NCBI RefSeq assembly: GCF_000317435.1 | Contig: NC_019751.1 | Coordinates: 6,014,001 to 6,078,000, forward strand | Source: Calothrix sp. PCC 6303 | GTDB lineage: Bacteria > Cyanobacteriota > Cyanobacteriia > Cyanobacteriales > Nostocaceae | Length of the DNA stretch: 64,000 bases | Direction of reading: 5' to 3' | In this document: positions 20,593 to 28,626 of the stretch, one piece after another | How positions within the stretch are numbered: the stretch's first letter is position 1 | Layout: each line of letters begins with the position of its first letter | Program-made: the position numbers and the translations under genes | The notes under the pieces: model-generated | What the model was told of the DNA's origin: nothing | Database searches by the model: none | The model's input: only the letters and a program-made list of their open reading frames with translations

Positions 20593-20799
20593 TTACGCCG
20601 TTTGATATGATTCCAAGAGTTGACTGAGTTTGTGAGCCGCTTCGTGTGAATTGAGAGGAGACCAAAGTGAGTAGGTTGCCCCAGCCTGTAAGGTTGGTTC
20701 TTCTTCCTTCGCTAACTCTGCAATTAAGAATTGCATTACTTTCAATTTATCGGCACGAGGTAAACTTCTTAGAGCTGGAAATAGATCTACTGTAGACAT
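20593..20799 (-). CDS. Small protein paired with aspartyl protease
   Basis: 68 residues, unknown function. Its N-terminus (PALRSLPRADKLKVMQFLIAELA) is an amphipathic helix-turn-helix-like segment seen in many small cyanobacterial proteins next to retropepsin-like proteases. The following gene starts one base after its stop, so they are co-transcribed. It could be an antitoxin-like or regulatory partner; there is no direct evidence. Confidence 0.6.
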   Translation of the reverse strand: MSTVDLFPALRSLPRADKLKVMQFLIAELAKEEEPTLQAGATYSLWSPLNSHEAAHKLSQLLESYQTA

Positions 20800-20839
20800 A
20801 GGACTGAGAAAAATGTGCGACTTTTCTATTTTCTCATAG

Positions 20840-20938
20840 TCACAAACCTAAATCTCGAATTCCTAATGTGCCACCTGACTACTCAATGATTTGAAGGTGC
20901 AGTTCTAGCACCTCAAGCAGTCTAAGATAACGCATCAT
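20840..20938 (-). pseudogene. doc: Doc (Fic-fold) toxin, N-terminal relic
   Basis: Read from ATG 20938, the frame gives MRYLRLLEVLELHLQIIE, a TAG (20881-20879), then SGGTLGIRDLGL and a TGA. Intact Doc toxins begin MRYLTLxEVLELHRxxIEQSGGxxGIRDLGALESA, so a Gln codon has become TAG and everything after the first 32 residues, including the HxFxxGN catalytic motif, is gone. Doc proteins phosphorylate EF-Tu. The ATG overlaps the antitoxin stop (ATGA), the normal arrangement of this operon. Too short to have been caught as an ordinary gene. Confidence 0.8.
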
Positions 20939-21132
20939 GCCAGACGTTGATAAAGTTCAGCATTTTTTTTGAGTACATAGTTGACTGTATTGCTAAATTC
21001 AGGCTTTGGCGAACTGAGCCAATCTTCCAAGCTGTTACGAATCAGTTCTTGTGGAGACACACCATGCACTTTGGCTAAGTCTTGCAGCTTTTGTAGTTGG
21101 TTGTCAGGAATATCAATAGTGATAGAAGTCAT
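20935..21132 (-). CDS. Antitoxin partner of the dead Doc toxin
   Basis: 65 residues: a ribbon-helix-helix-like start (TSITIDIPDNQLQKLQDLA) and the C-terminal tail VNYVLKKNAELYQRLA, which in cyanobacterial operons precedes Doc. RHH antitoxins bind their promoter and neutralise the toxin. The frame is complete although the toxin gene behind it is broken, so it is either a recent orphan or kept for regulation. Confidence 0.8.
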   Translation of the reverse strand: MTSITIDIPDNQLQKLQDLAKVHGVSPQELIRNSLEDWLSSPKPEFSNTVNYVLKKNAELYQRLA

Positions 21133-21360
21133 ATCTGCTACTGTTTAGTGATCTATTAAATAGAGTTTAGCATCCAGTGCTAAAACGATTATGTGACAGC
21201 CATCGGTTCCATCCCTGGGTTATGGGCGTTTGTCTTTCAAAGTGCCTTTCCACGCAGGCATTACCCAGTAGCAAAAACACTCAGTTAAGCTATAATATGA
21301 CATCATTTATTTGCAGCATTGTGAATTTTACTGTTATGTGTGTTAACTAGGGTTTATTTA

Positions 21361-23187
21361 ATGAGATATACATCATTTGTCATTACTAACTTCAAAGGAA
21401 TTCAACACCTCAAGTTAGATATAGATGGGAATCCAGCTTCAAAGGTGTCTATCTTAGTTGGTCTGAATGAGAGTGGTAAAACTACAATTATGGAAGCTCT
21501 CTCATTCTTCTATGAAAATATAAGAGATACAAATGAAAAGCATTTAACCCTTCATCCTAGCGGAATAGTTGATAAGCACTCTTTAATTCCTAAGAATCGA
21601 AAAGATAATTTTTCAGACAAAACAGAAATATCAGCATTTATTGAACTAGATGAACAAGAAATTAAATCACTACAAAAAGTTCTTAAGGAAAATGGATTTC
21701 AGTGTAGCGAGATTTCTCCTCAAATGATGATAGAATTTGAATTCGGTTTTGAAGACTCTTCGTTTAAAGAGAGAAGAAATTATTGGAATTCTCAGATTAA
21801 AGGAAAGGAAGGGAAAAAAAGAACGCAGCAAGAACTATCTCCAGATCATAAAGCATGGTCTCCTGCTTATGCATTTATCAAAAAACAAATTCCTCCTATC
21901 ATTTATTATCCTAATTTTCTTTTCGAGTTTCCAGATTCTATTTATTTAGAAGAATTTCCAGAAGAAGGACGAGAACAGGCTTTTTACAGACTTCTTCTTC
22001 AAGATATCCTAGACTCTTTAAATAATAAGCTTAACTTAAAAATACACATAATAGACAGAGTAAACAATGCAACACGTCCAAATAGAGAAAATCTTAATAG
22101 CGTGCTCAATAAAATGGGGGCACAAATAACAAAGCTCGTTTTCTCTGAAAATCTCAGTGTTTTTAGAGCAGACACCAGTAATAAGTCTATTACAGTAAGT
22201 TATCCAGAAGTTGATGAAAAAAATAATATTTTATATGTAGAGCTACAGCTAAAGGATGGTGAAGATAGCTACTACATACGTGAAAGAAGTTTAGGCTTCA
22301 GATGGTTTTTTACTTTTTTGCTTTTCACACAATTTAGAGTTCAGAGATATCAAGGAAGCAAGAGCTTGATTTTCCTATTTGACGAACCAGCGTCTAATCT
22401 TCATCAGGCAGCTCAACAAAGGCTTGCAGGTGCTCTTGAAGAATTAACAAAATCAGAAGTCTCGGTAATATATTCAACTCATAGTCATCATCTCATAAAT
22501 CCAAAGTGGCTCGAAAGTACTTTTATTGTAAGGAATACAGCCCTTGAATATGAAAAGGATGATATTGACAACTTTCAGCCAACCAATATCGAAGTAGAAA
22601 AGTATAGAACTTTTGTAAGCCATCATCCTAATCAACACACCTACTATCAACCGATCCTGGATGTATTGGAATATCGTCCCAGTAACCTTGAGGCAATAGA
22701 AGATGTCCTCATGGTCGAGGGAAAAAATGATTTTTATGTCTTAAGTTATTTTCAGGACATAATCATAAAATCAAAGAAAAAAATTTCACTTCTTCCAGGT
22801 ACAGGATCGGGAAGTCTTGACACAGCTATTCGACTATATTATGCGTGGGGTAGACAATTTTGCATTTTACTAGATAGTGATGAAGAAGGTAAGAAGCAGA
22901 AAAAACGTTACCAGGATCTTTTTGGAAATATCGTCATGAATCGAGTATTTGTCCTTGAAGATGCTGATCCTGACTGGGCAGGCTATGCGACTGAAAAAAT
23001 ATTTACTAATGATGATGCTCTCACCATTCAGAAGTCAGTTTTTCCAGACAAGCAAAAGTTTAATAAGAAGCTTTTTAATTTAGCAATTCAAGAGAACCTT
23101 GCAAGAGCTAGTGTTGTTACTGTGTCTAAAACTACAGTGGATCGCTTCAATAAGCTCCTGAGTTTTCTCTGTAAATCTTTAGAATAA
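21361..23187 (+). CDS. OLD-type ATPase with C-terminal TOPRIM domain
   Basis: 608 residues from ATG 21361 (a GTG at 21340 would add seven residues). N-terminal AAA/ABC ATPase: Walker A GLNESGKT at 34-41; Walker B LIFLFDEPASNLH near 335; a switch His in YSTHSHHL near 370. C-terminal TOPRIM: MVEGKNDFY near 450 and LLDSDEEG near 502. This is the architecture of OLD-family nucleases, many of which act in phage defence (for example GajA of Gabija). No UvrD-like GajB, reverse transcriptase or other partner is adjacent, so it appears to be a single-gene system. The gene looks more AT-rich than its neighbours and lies in a stretch of decayed TA genes, suggesting transfer. Confidence 0.8.
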   Translation: MRYTSFVITNFKGIQHLKLDIDGNPASKVSILVGLNESGKTTIMEALSFFYENIRDTNEKHLTLHPSGIVDKHSLIPKNRKDNFSDKTEISAFIELDEQEIKSLQKVLKENGFQCSEISPQMMIEFEFGFEDSSFKERRNYWNSQIKGKEGKKRTQQELSPDHKAWSPAYAFIKKQIPPIIYYPNFLFEFPDSIYLEEFPEEGREQAFYRLLLQDILDSLNNKLNLKIHIIDRVNNATRPNRENLNSVLNKMGAQITKLVFSENLSVFRADTSNKSITVSYPEVDEKNNILYVELQLKDGEDSYYIRERSLGFRWFFTFLLFTQFRVQRYQGSKSLIFLFDEPASNLHQAAQQRLAGALEELTKSEVSVIYSTHSHHLINPKWLESTFIVRNTALEYEKDDIDNFQPTNIEVEKYRTFVSHHPNQHTYYQPILDVLEYRPSNLEAIEDVLMVEGKNDFYVLSYFQDIIIKSKKKISLLPGTGSGSLDTAIRLYYAWGRQFCILLDSDEEGKKQKKRYQDLFGNIVMNRVFVLEDADPDWAGYATEKIFTNDDALTIQKSVFPDKQKFNKKLFNLAIQENLARASVVTVSKTTVDRFNKLLSFLCKSLE

Positions 23188-23619
23188 AAAATCTGAGTAA
23201 ACCAAAATTCAGAAATGCCAAAGGCTAACAGAATCCGGATATGCTTTCTATACAGTCTTGTACATATCCGGAAATTTGAAGTCATTGGGATTGTTAGTCT
23301 GCGACAAGCCACTCCGTTGTCTACCCCCGTCGCAATGACAATATATATTTAATTTTGCGTAAGCACTTAAAATCAAACTCAACAATCAGCAAAAAAAGAG
23401 GGACTGCCTGCTGAAGCTGGCTAATCCCGTCTGCCGATCCTTAAAGAGAGGAGAACACTGATATAGATAATAGAACTAATTAAGAATCTATGTCAACTAC
23501 TAATAGAATTTATTTTCAATAACTCTAGAAGAGATAGTTTGTAACTGTTAGCTGCACGCGGGAAAGAGTATGATGTTGTATCAGTTGTTGTATAATAGGA
23601 AATTGGCGAATTTTTAGCT
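23188..23619. other. Intergenic region between the OLD-type gene and upp
   Basis: 432 bp without a gene. It contains a 10-bp inverted repeat (23234-23272) just behind the OLD-type gene, and a fragment of a common dispersed repeat near 23310-23340 (CCCCCGTCGCAATGACA). The last 100 bp are the upp leader. Confidence 0.4.
23234..23272. terminator. Inverted repeat after the OLD-type gene
   Basis: TCCGGATATG (23234-23243) and CATATCCGGA (23263-23272), perfect over 10 bp, with a 19-base loop. It could be a terminator, but the long loop and lack of a T-run also fit the end of a mobile element. Confidence 0.35.
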
Positions 23620-24270
23620 ATGACGTTACAGTTGCGCGTTTATGTTCCTCCTCATCCATTAATTAAGCACTGGCTAGCGGTTGCTCGTGATGCAGCTACT
23701 CCTTCGGTGCTGTTCCGTAGTGCGATGACTGAGTTAGGGCGGTGGTTAACCTATGAAGCTGCTCGTGAATGGTTGCCAACCGAAGAGACGACGGTGCAAA
23801 CACCTTTGGCTACCTGTGCGGCGACTTTAATTAATCCCCAGATACCTGTGGCGGTGGTGCCAATTCTCAGGGCTGGTTTAGGTTTATTGGAAGGGGCGCA
23901 AACTTTGCTGCCGTTAGCTTCTATTTATCACTTGGGTTTGATGCGCGATGAAGCGACTTTAGAACCTATGTGTTATCTAAATAAACTACCGGAAAAGTTT
24001 AATCCCGAAACTAGGGTTTTGATAACTGATCCAATGCTGGCGACAGGTGGATCGATTATGGCGACGATGGCAGAATTAGTACATCGGGGAGTTGATCCTA
24101 GTTTGACACGGATTGTGTGTGTGGTGGCGGCTCCAGCAGCATTACAAAAGTTGAGTGCAGCTTATCCTGGTTTGATTATTTACAGTGCTTGTATCGATGA
24201 AGGTCTAAATGAGCATGGGTTTATTGTACCGGGGTTGGGAGATGCAGGCGATCGCATCTTTGGAACATGA
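23620..24270 (+). CDS. upp: Uracil phosphoribosyltransferase
   Basis: 216 residues. The PRPP-binding loop VLITDPMLATGGSIMATM lies near residue 135, with PILRAGLGLLEG upstream and GLGDAGDRIFGT at the C-terminus, all typical of Upp. It makes UMP from uracil and PRPP in pyrimidine salvage. The gene is followed 76 bp later by a small membrane protein gene on the same strand. Confidence 0.97.
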   Translation: MTLQLRVYVPPHPLIKHWLAVARDAATPSVLFRSAMTELGRWLTYEAAREWLPTEETTVQTPLATCAATLINPQIPVAVVPILRAGLGLLEGAQTLLPLASIYHLGLMRDEATLEPMCYLNKLPEKFNPETRVLITDPMLATGGSIMATMAELVHRGVDPSLTRIVCVVAAPAALQKLSAAYPGLIIYSACIDEGLNEHGFIVPGLGDAGDRIFGT

Positions 24271-24346
24271 GCTACTATGCAGCTAGGGTAAAAAGCAACT
24301 TCAACATCTTTGAAAATCGCAGCGTTTTTTTCAAGGCGGTAAACTT

Positions 24347-24679
24347 ATGAGTCAACGTGATGGATTTGGTAGTGGCTTTTTAGCTGGAGCGATTCTTGGT
24401 GGTGTCGTTGGTGGTGTAATTGGTGCGCTGATTGGTTCGCAGCGGAATGGAGAATTAGGAGAGGTTGGAGATGTACAACTAGATGGCAGTTCTCTAGAAG
24501 GAAAGAGAAATTCACCCAAACGTCGTTCGGTGCGAGGTGGAGACAACGATAATACAGAGATGGAAACTGCCAGGCGATCGCTTGAAGACAAGATCGCCCA
24601 TCTTAATGCCACAATTGATGAAGTGCGTCAACAACTCGGTAGTGTTAACAGTGGTTCATCGGTAAAATCAGGTGATTAA
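24347..24679 (+). CDS. Small glycine-zipper membrane protein
   Basis: 110 residues. Residues 6-30 form a glycine-rich membrane segment (FLAGAILGGVVGGVIGALIG), as in YtxH-like proteins. A basic, charged middle region and a short coiled coil (SLEDKIAHLNATIDEVRQQL, residues 78-97) follow. Function unknown. The ATG follows a purine stretch (AAGGCGG) by eight bases. Probably inner or thylakoid membrane. Confidence 0.75.
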   Translation: MSQRDGFGSGFLAGAILGGVVGGVIGALIGSQRNGELGEVGDVQLDGSSLEGKRNSPKRRSVRGGDNDNTEMETARRSLEDKIAHLNATIDEVRQQLGSVNSGSSVKSGD

Positions 24680-24836
24680 TTTCTGCTTGATTGATAAATT
24701 CTCTAAATCAGGGTGCAGGGTGATAGAGAATGAAGAATGTGTAATTATCAACCCGATTCACCACTCAGTAACATATTGGGTCGTTTAAAATTGGTTAGAG
24801 GATATCTGTATTAACTTCAAAGGAAACTAATTATCT

Positions 24837-25100
24837 ATGGGTACAACAGAAAGTTCACTAACATTCATCAGTAGTACTTTGGGAACATTTGTATCTCTGT
24901 ATACAACCATCCTAATTATCCGAGTTATTTTGACTTGGTTCCCAACTATTAACTGGTACAATCAGCCTTTTGCTGGTTTGAGCCAAATTACTGATCCTTA
25001 TCTGAATTTGTTTCGCTCAATTATTCCTCCCTTGGGAGGTATTGATTTTTCCGCAATGTTAGCGATTATTTTGCTACAGGTTGTGGGTGGTTTGCTGTAA
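24837..25100 (+). CDS. YggT-family membrane protein
   Basis: 87 residues with two membrane helices. LIIRVILTWFPTINWYNQPF and ITDPYLNLFRSIIPPLGGIDFS are the YggT signature. In cyanobacteria and chloroplasts the family (YlmG/Ycf19) affects nucleoid or thylakoid organisation. It follows the glycine-zipper gene on the same strand after 157 bp. Confidence 0.9.
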   Translation: MGTTESSLTFISSTLGTFVSLYTTILIIRVILTWFPTINWYNQPFAGLSQITDPYLNLFRSIIPPLGGIDFSAMLAIILLQVVGGLL

Positions 25101-25371
25101 TATTCCCTAGCGGCATCCTACTTTTTTGTCTGTCATTGCGTAAAGCCTTTTCTAATCGTAAAAGGTGCAGCGTGCGTGTAGCGCTTACGAAGCGAAGCAA
25201 CCCCAATACCTTGTGGTTGCTTCATAAGCCTACACTTACTGCCAAGCAGTAGATGCAAGCACTTTATGCCATTATGCGATCGCACTTTACCGCAAAGCCC
25301 TAACCTTAAACGCGAACGACTTACGTCACGCAAGCTTCGCGCTAAAATCATATTAAAATTTCAAGAGAGGA
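25101..25371. repeat. Repeat-filled intergenic region
   Basis: 271 bp with no supported gene. Near 25274 it holds one unit of the HIP1-containing repeat that forms the tandem array at 26052-26486, followed by a GCGAACGACTTACGTCACGC segment with a GCAAGCTTCGCG end. The latter recurs in reverse near 20295-20330. Confidence 0.6.
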
Positions 25372-25665
25372 TCAATTGGATGCAGGATGAGCGACTTCAT
25401 TTAGTGCTTCTTCAATAACTGCATCACTAACACCCCGACGCTTTAAACTCTCCACTAATGCAATTATTGTCTCGTTCTCAAACCGTTCTAAATCAACGCG
25501 CAAACCTTGTCCAATGTAGGTACGAATTAATGGCTGATAACCAGAAAAACCTAATAGTGGTGCAACTTTTTTCAAATCTTCAACCACATCTTCTGGTATA
25601 CGAATCGTTACACTCGTCATTGGACGGTTACGATTGAGTCGTTGCTTCAGTGCTTCAACTTTCAT
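25372..25665 (-). CDS. Antitoxin of a BrnT-type pair
   Basis: 97 residues from ATG 25665 (MKVEALKQRLNRNRPM), which has GGAGAG upstream. The centre (TSVTIRIPEDVVEDLKKVAPLLGF) is a ribbon-helix-helix-like DNA-binding segment. It overlaps the end of the upstream brnT relic by 11 bp, the usual operon layout of BrnT-BrnA-like modules. The reading frame is intact. A longer frame upstream runs into the toxin sequence and is not used. Confidence 0.75.
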   Translation of the reverse strand: MKVEALKQRLNRNRPMTSVTIRIPEDVVEDLKKVAPLLGFSGYQPLIRTYIGQGLRVDLERFENETIIALVESLKRRGVSDAVIEEALNEVAHPASN

Positions 25666-25951
25666 ATTCTGCTCTCTCCTGTCGTGTTGCTTTACGTGCT
25701 GAAATAATCCGAATACTCTCCTCATCCTGCTCAATATGAACGACATAAAGCAGGTTCCACCGAGCATCTAGCCCAATCACAGCATCCCGCGTTTCGTCGT
25801 TACGGCTAGCATCAACGAGAATCAGGAAAGGATCGAAAAAAGCCTCAGATCCTTACTGAAAGGTAATCCCACCATGATTTAGAGGATTTATCCTTGCTTT
25901 TTCTTCATCCCAAGAAAAGGTGATGCCATTAAGCACAAAATAAACATTCAT
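25655..25951 (-). pseudogene. brnT: BrnT-like toxin, interrupted by one stop codon
   Basis: From ATG 25951 the frame reads MNVYFVLNGITFSWDEEKA, then HGGITFQ, a TAA (25855-25853), GSEAFFDPF, and in the same frame continues to RIISARKATRQERAEYES with a normal stop at 25657-25655. BrnT RNase toxins have the same order (WDExKA, HGxxFxEA, DP, RIISARKAT, E-x-x-Y), so only a single nonsense codon, perhaps a former CAA, disrupts it. Too much of the frame is conserved to be chance. Confidence 0.85.
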
Positions 25952-26051
25952 ATCTCTAATCTTAGATGAAGCGTATGTACAATGTCAATACATATTATTG
26001 AAAGTAGTTGAAAATTTGTTAGTTTTCTTAGGTAGTTTTGTTGTGTTACTC

Positions 26052-26486
26052 TGCGATCACACTTACGTCGCACAAGCTTCGCACTCAACTACAAAGCCTT
26101 AACCCAACATGCGATCGCACTTTACCACAAAGCCTCTAACTTACATGTGATCGCACTCAACTACAAAGCCCTAACCCAAAACGCGATCGCACATCCACAC
26201 AAAGCCTCTAACTTACATGTGATCGCATTCAACCGCAAAGCCTTCATTTAAAACGCGATCGCACTCTACCACAAGGCTCTAATTACGTCGCGCAAGCTTC
26301 GCACTCCACCACAAAGCCTTCACCTAACAAGCGATCGCACTCTACCACAAGGCTCTAACTTATAAGCGATCGCACTCCACCACAAAGCCCTAACTTATAT
26401 TCGATCGCACTCAACTACAAAGCCTCTATCCAACAAGTGATCGCATTCCACACCAAAACCTCAACCCAAAATGCGATCGCACTCCA
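26052..26486. repeat. Tandem array of about 36-bp HIP1-containing units
   Basis: About eleven degenerate units, most 35-36 bp. Each begins with a HIP1-like word (GCGATCGCACTC, GTGATCGCACTC), then A-C-C-ACAAAGCC, then a TAAC-containing spacer. Two units carry a 20-bp insert, ACGTCGCGCAAGCTTCGCAC. There are no unique spacers and no cas genes, so it is not a CRISPR array. It ends exactly at the stop of the metalloprotease-like gene. No long frame crosses it. A single unit recurs near 25274. Confidence 0.9.
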
Positions 26487-27059
26487 TCAAGCTGCTAAAC
26501 TCTTTATGTAGTTTTCTATTGATAGATCAGGGAATGATAAATTGTCATTAGGATTATCAACCATCCTATGGTCTTGATTATGCGGTGATGGCGCAAATAA
26601 TACTCGATAATCCTCAGCTATAATCTCCCTGTCGCATCTATTCCAGCCCATAGAGTAGTCGTGAGAATATTCTTCCAGTTCTAATGGTCTCATTTGATAA
26701 TATTCATGGGGCAATTGTTTACTCATATCAATGCCCTGGTTTATAGCCAAGTAAGATAAAGTCCAATGATGACCATATTCATGGGCTAGAGTCCTCTTGA
26801 GGGAGTTGATACTTTTGAGATAAAAGTAATTTAACACAATCACAGCAGTCACAGCTACAATTTTGGTTGGATCATCCGGATCATAATGAAATCTTGCTGT
26901 CCAATATCCAAAATAATTTGTTCCTCCATCATTACGAATCCTAATAACGTCGAGTAAATACAGGTCTAGTTCATTAGAGAGCAATTCATCAGCAATAAAA
27001 GCAATGAGTTCATCATGATGTTCTTTATTAAGTTTTCCGGTTCTGTCATCTATGCGCAT
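26487..27059 (-). CDS. HEYGH zinc metalloprotease-like protein
   Basis: 190 residues, no signal peptide or membrane helix, so cytosolic. HEYGHHW at 93-99 is a zinc-protease HExxH motif, and Glu149 in IIAEDYRVLF could be the third zinc ligand of a gluzincin. The region before it (AVTAVIVLNYFYLKSINSLKRTLA, about 69-92) is the helix that normally leads into the site. No known family could be named. It starts 64 bp after the double-GAF gene on the same strand, so the two are probably one operon. A sensor-protease relation, like IrrE/PprI where both parts are in one chain, is an inference only. Confidence 0.7.
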   Translation of the reverse strand: MRIDDRTGKLNKEHHDELIAFIADELLSNELDLYLLDVIRIRNDGGTNYFGYWTARFHYDPDDPTKIVAVTAVIVLNYFYLKSINSLKRTLAHEYGHHWTLSYLAINQGIDMSKQLPHEYYQMRPLELEEYSHDYSMGWNRCDREIIAEDYRVLFAPSPHNQDHRMVDNPNDNLSFPDLSIENYIKSLAA

Positions 27060-27123
27060 ATTTCAGTAAATTCAAACTCTCCTGATAATAATATGTTAAT
27101 TACAGTAGAATCAACTACCAGTA

Positions 27124-28626
27124 TCAGATACCAGTATCAGAAGAACTAGACGGCGGTCTCTTAATTTCTTTCAAAATTGCCCCATCAAAATCATCATCAA
27201 GACCTGGAGCGGTCGATATTATAATCTCTTTACCACAATCCTTTCTAATTTTATACTTATCCTCTACTTCCTGATAAACGACTGTTGGTGGAGCTTCCTC
27301 AGTCAATCGTCCATTTCTAACATCCGCAAGATGTTCACGGAGTTCTTCTAGATCATCATCTGATATACCAGCATCAACAGCCTCTTTAATCAAAAATTCG
27401 ATTTCTTCAGGACTAATAAGATTACTACTCTTTAAGCCAGTATCAACTCTTGGCAACTTTTCGTAGTACAGAGATTCGATTTCATCTGTCGTTGCCGTAT
27501 CTCTAGGAATTTCAACTTCTTTAATTCTTCTAGAGCGTACTCTAAAGGCAGCAAGCAAAAAAGAGACATTTTCTAAAAAATCAATATCACTTTCAGTAAA
27601 TTCATGAATATAACCCGTGAATAATGAAAGAGTTCCAATAACTTTTCCAAGTATTAACAAAGGAAAACAGATAAAGGACTTGAGATTTTGAGATTTAATC
27701 CATTCAAGATTAGTAAACTCATCCTCTCTTTCTTTTATCTCTATATCCTCAATTATTTCATACTTCCCGGATTGGAAGACTCTTCCTACAATTTTTTGCC
27801 CTATTACTCTAGGCTCATCAACCCTGTATAGCCAGCCCTTTTCATCACCATCAGAATGTGCCTTATTTGTCACAAATAAACTTTGACCATCAAATGTAAG
27901 CCTTACAATGCAAACCTTGTAAGGCATCAGGTAATCTACTAATTTATTGGCTATTGTTTTATAAGCAGATTCCTCTGTTGTATGAACTGGGACATGCTCT
28001 AATGTAGGATCTGCTAATACTCTAATTATGGTTGCAAATATTTTATCTTCATCTTTCTTACGCAACCTGGAAATTGCTGCTGCAACATGCGCCCCAACTA
28101 ATGCTAACCAACAAACATCTGAATCAGAATAAACCAAACTAGGATGAGCCCTGCCAGTTTCTGGATTGACTTTATTGACAACCTCAATAGTTCCAAAAGT
28201 CCTATGTGTTCCGTTTAGAGGTACAGAAATTCCACATCTTAAAAAACCTAATTTTTCAGAATACTCTTTTCCATAAGTGAAATTATCAACTTCCTTATCA
28301 AGTTGATTTGACCAATAAGGTTCGCCATAGGGTTTTCCAAATGCAGCTTTACCCGAAAAGCTTTCTCCTGGCTTGTATCTCTCATCATGCAACCACGAAG
28401 CTTCTATAACGACATCTCCTCTATCCCTGCCACTTATTTCATATCTTTCTAGAAATCCATCTTTAGAGAACAGAAAAATAGAAATCACTTGAGGAGAAAG
28501 CTTTCTTTTAATCTCTAGAAAAGTTTCCTCGACAATAATGTTTACACTCGAAAATGTAAGTATGGTATTCCCAAATTTCCGCAATTCAGTAATTTCTTGA
28601 AGACTTATTCCGACTTCCATAAGCAT
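27124..28626 (-). CDS. Double-GAF domain protein
   Basis: 500 residues, no membrane segment. Residues about 20-195 and 215-375 look like two GAF domains (SVPLNGTHRTFGTIEVVNK and CFPLLILGKVIGTLSLFTG are the typical GAF strand-turn-strand parts). Residues 395-500 are a charged tail with a helix (SPEEIEFLIKEAVDAGISDDD), and no kinase, cyclase or HTH output is visible. GAF domains bind small ligands or chromophores; the bilin-binding Cys motif was not evident. The neighbouring HEYGH protein is the likely partner. The second Met (28620) is an alternative start. Confidence 0.75.
   Translation of the reverse strand: MLMEVGISLQEITELRKFGNTILTFSSVNIIVEETFLEIKRKLSPQVISIFLFSKDGFLERYEISGRDRGDVVIEASWLHDERYKPGESFSGKAAFGKPYGEPYWSNQLDKEVDNFTYGKEYSEKLGFLRCGISVPLNGTHRTFGTIEVVNKVNPETGRAHPSLVYSDSDVCWLALVGAHVAAAISRLRKKDEDKIFATIIRVLADPTLEHVPVHTTEESAYKTIANKLVDYLMPYKVCIVRLTFDGQSLFVTNKAHSDGDEKGWLYRVDEPRVIGQKIVGRVFQSGKYEIIEDIEIKEREDEFTNLEWIKSQNLKSFICFPLLILGKVIGTLSLFTGYIHEFTESDIDFLENVSFLLAAFRVRSRRIKEVEIPRDTATTDEIESLYYEKLPRVDTGLKSSNLISPEEIEFLIKEAVDAGISDDDLEELREHLADVRNGRLTEEAPPTVVYQEVEDKYKIRKDCGKEIIISTAPGLDDDFDGAILKEIKRPPSSSSDTGI

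Noticed and set aside
26052-26486. CRISPR array
   Set aside because: The periodicity is about 36 bp in total, with no alternating unique spacers, units are degenerate, and no cas genes are near.
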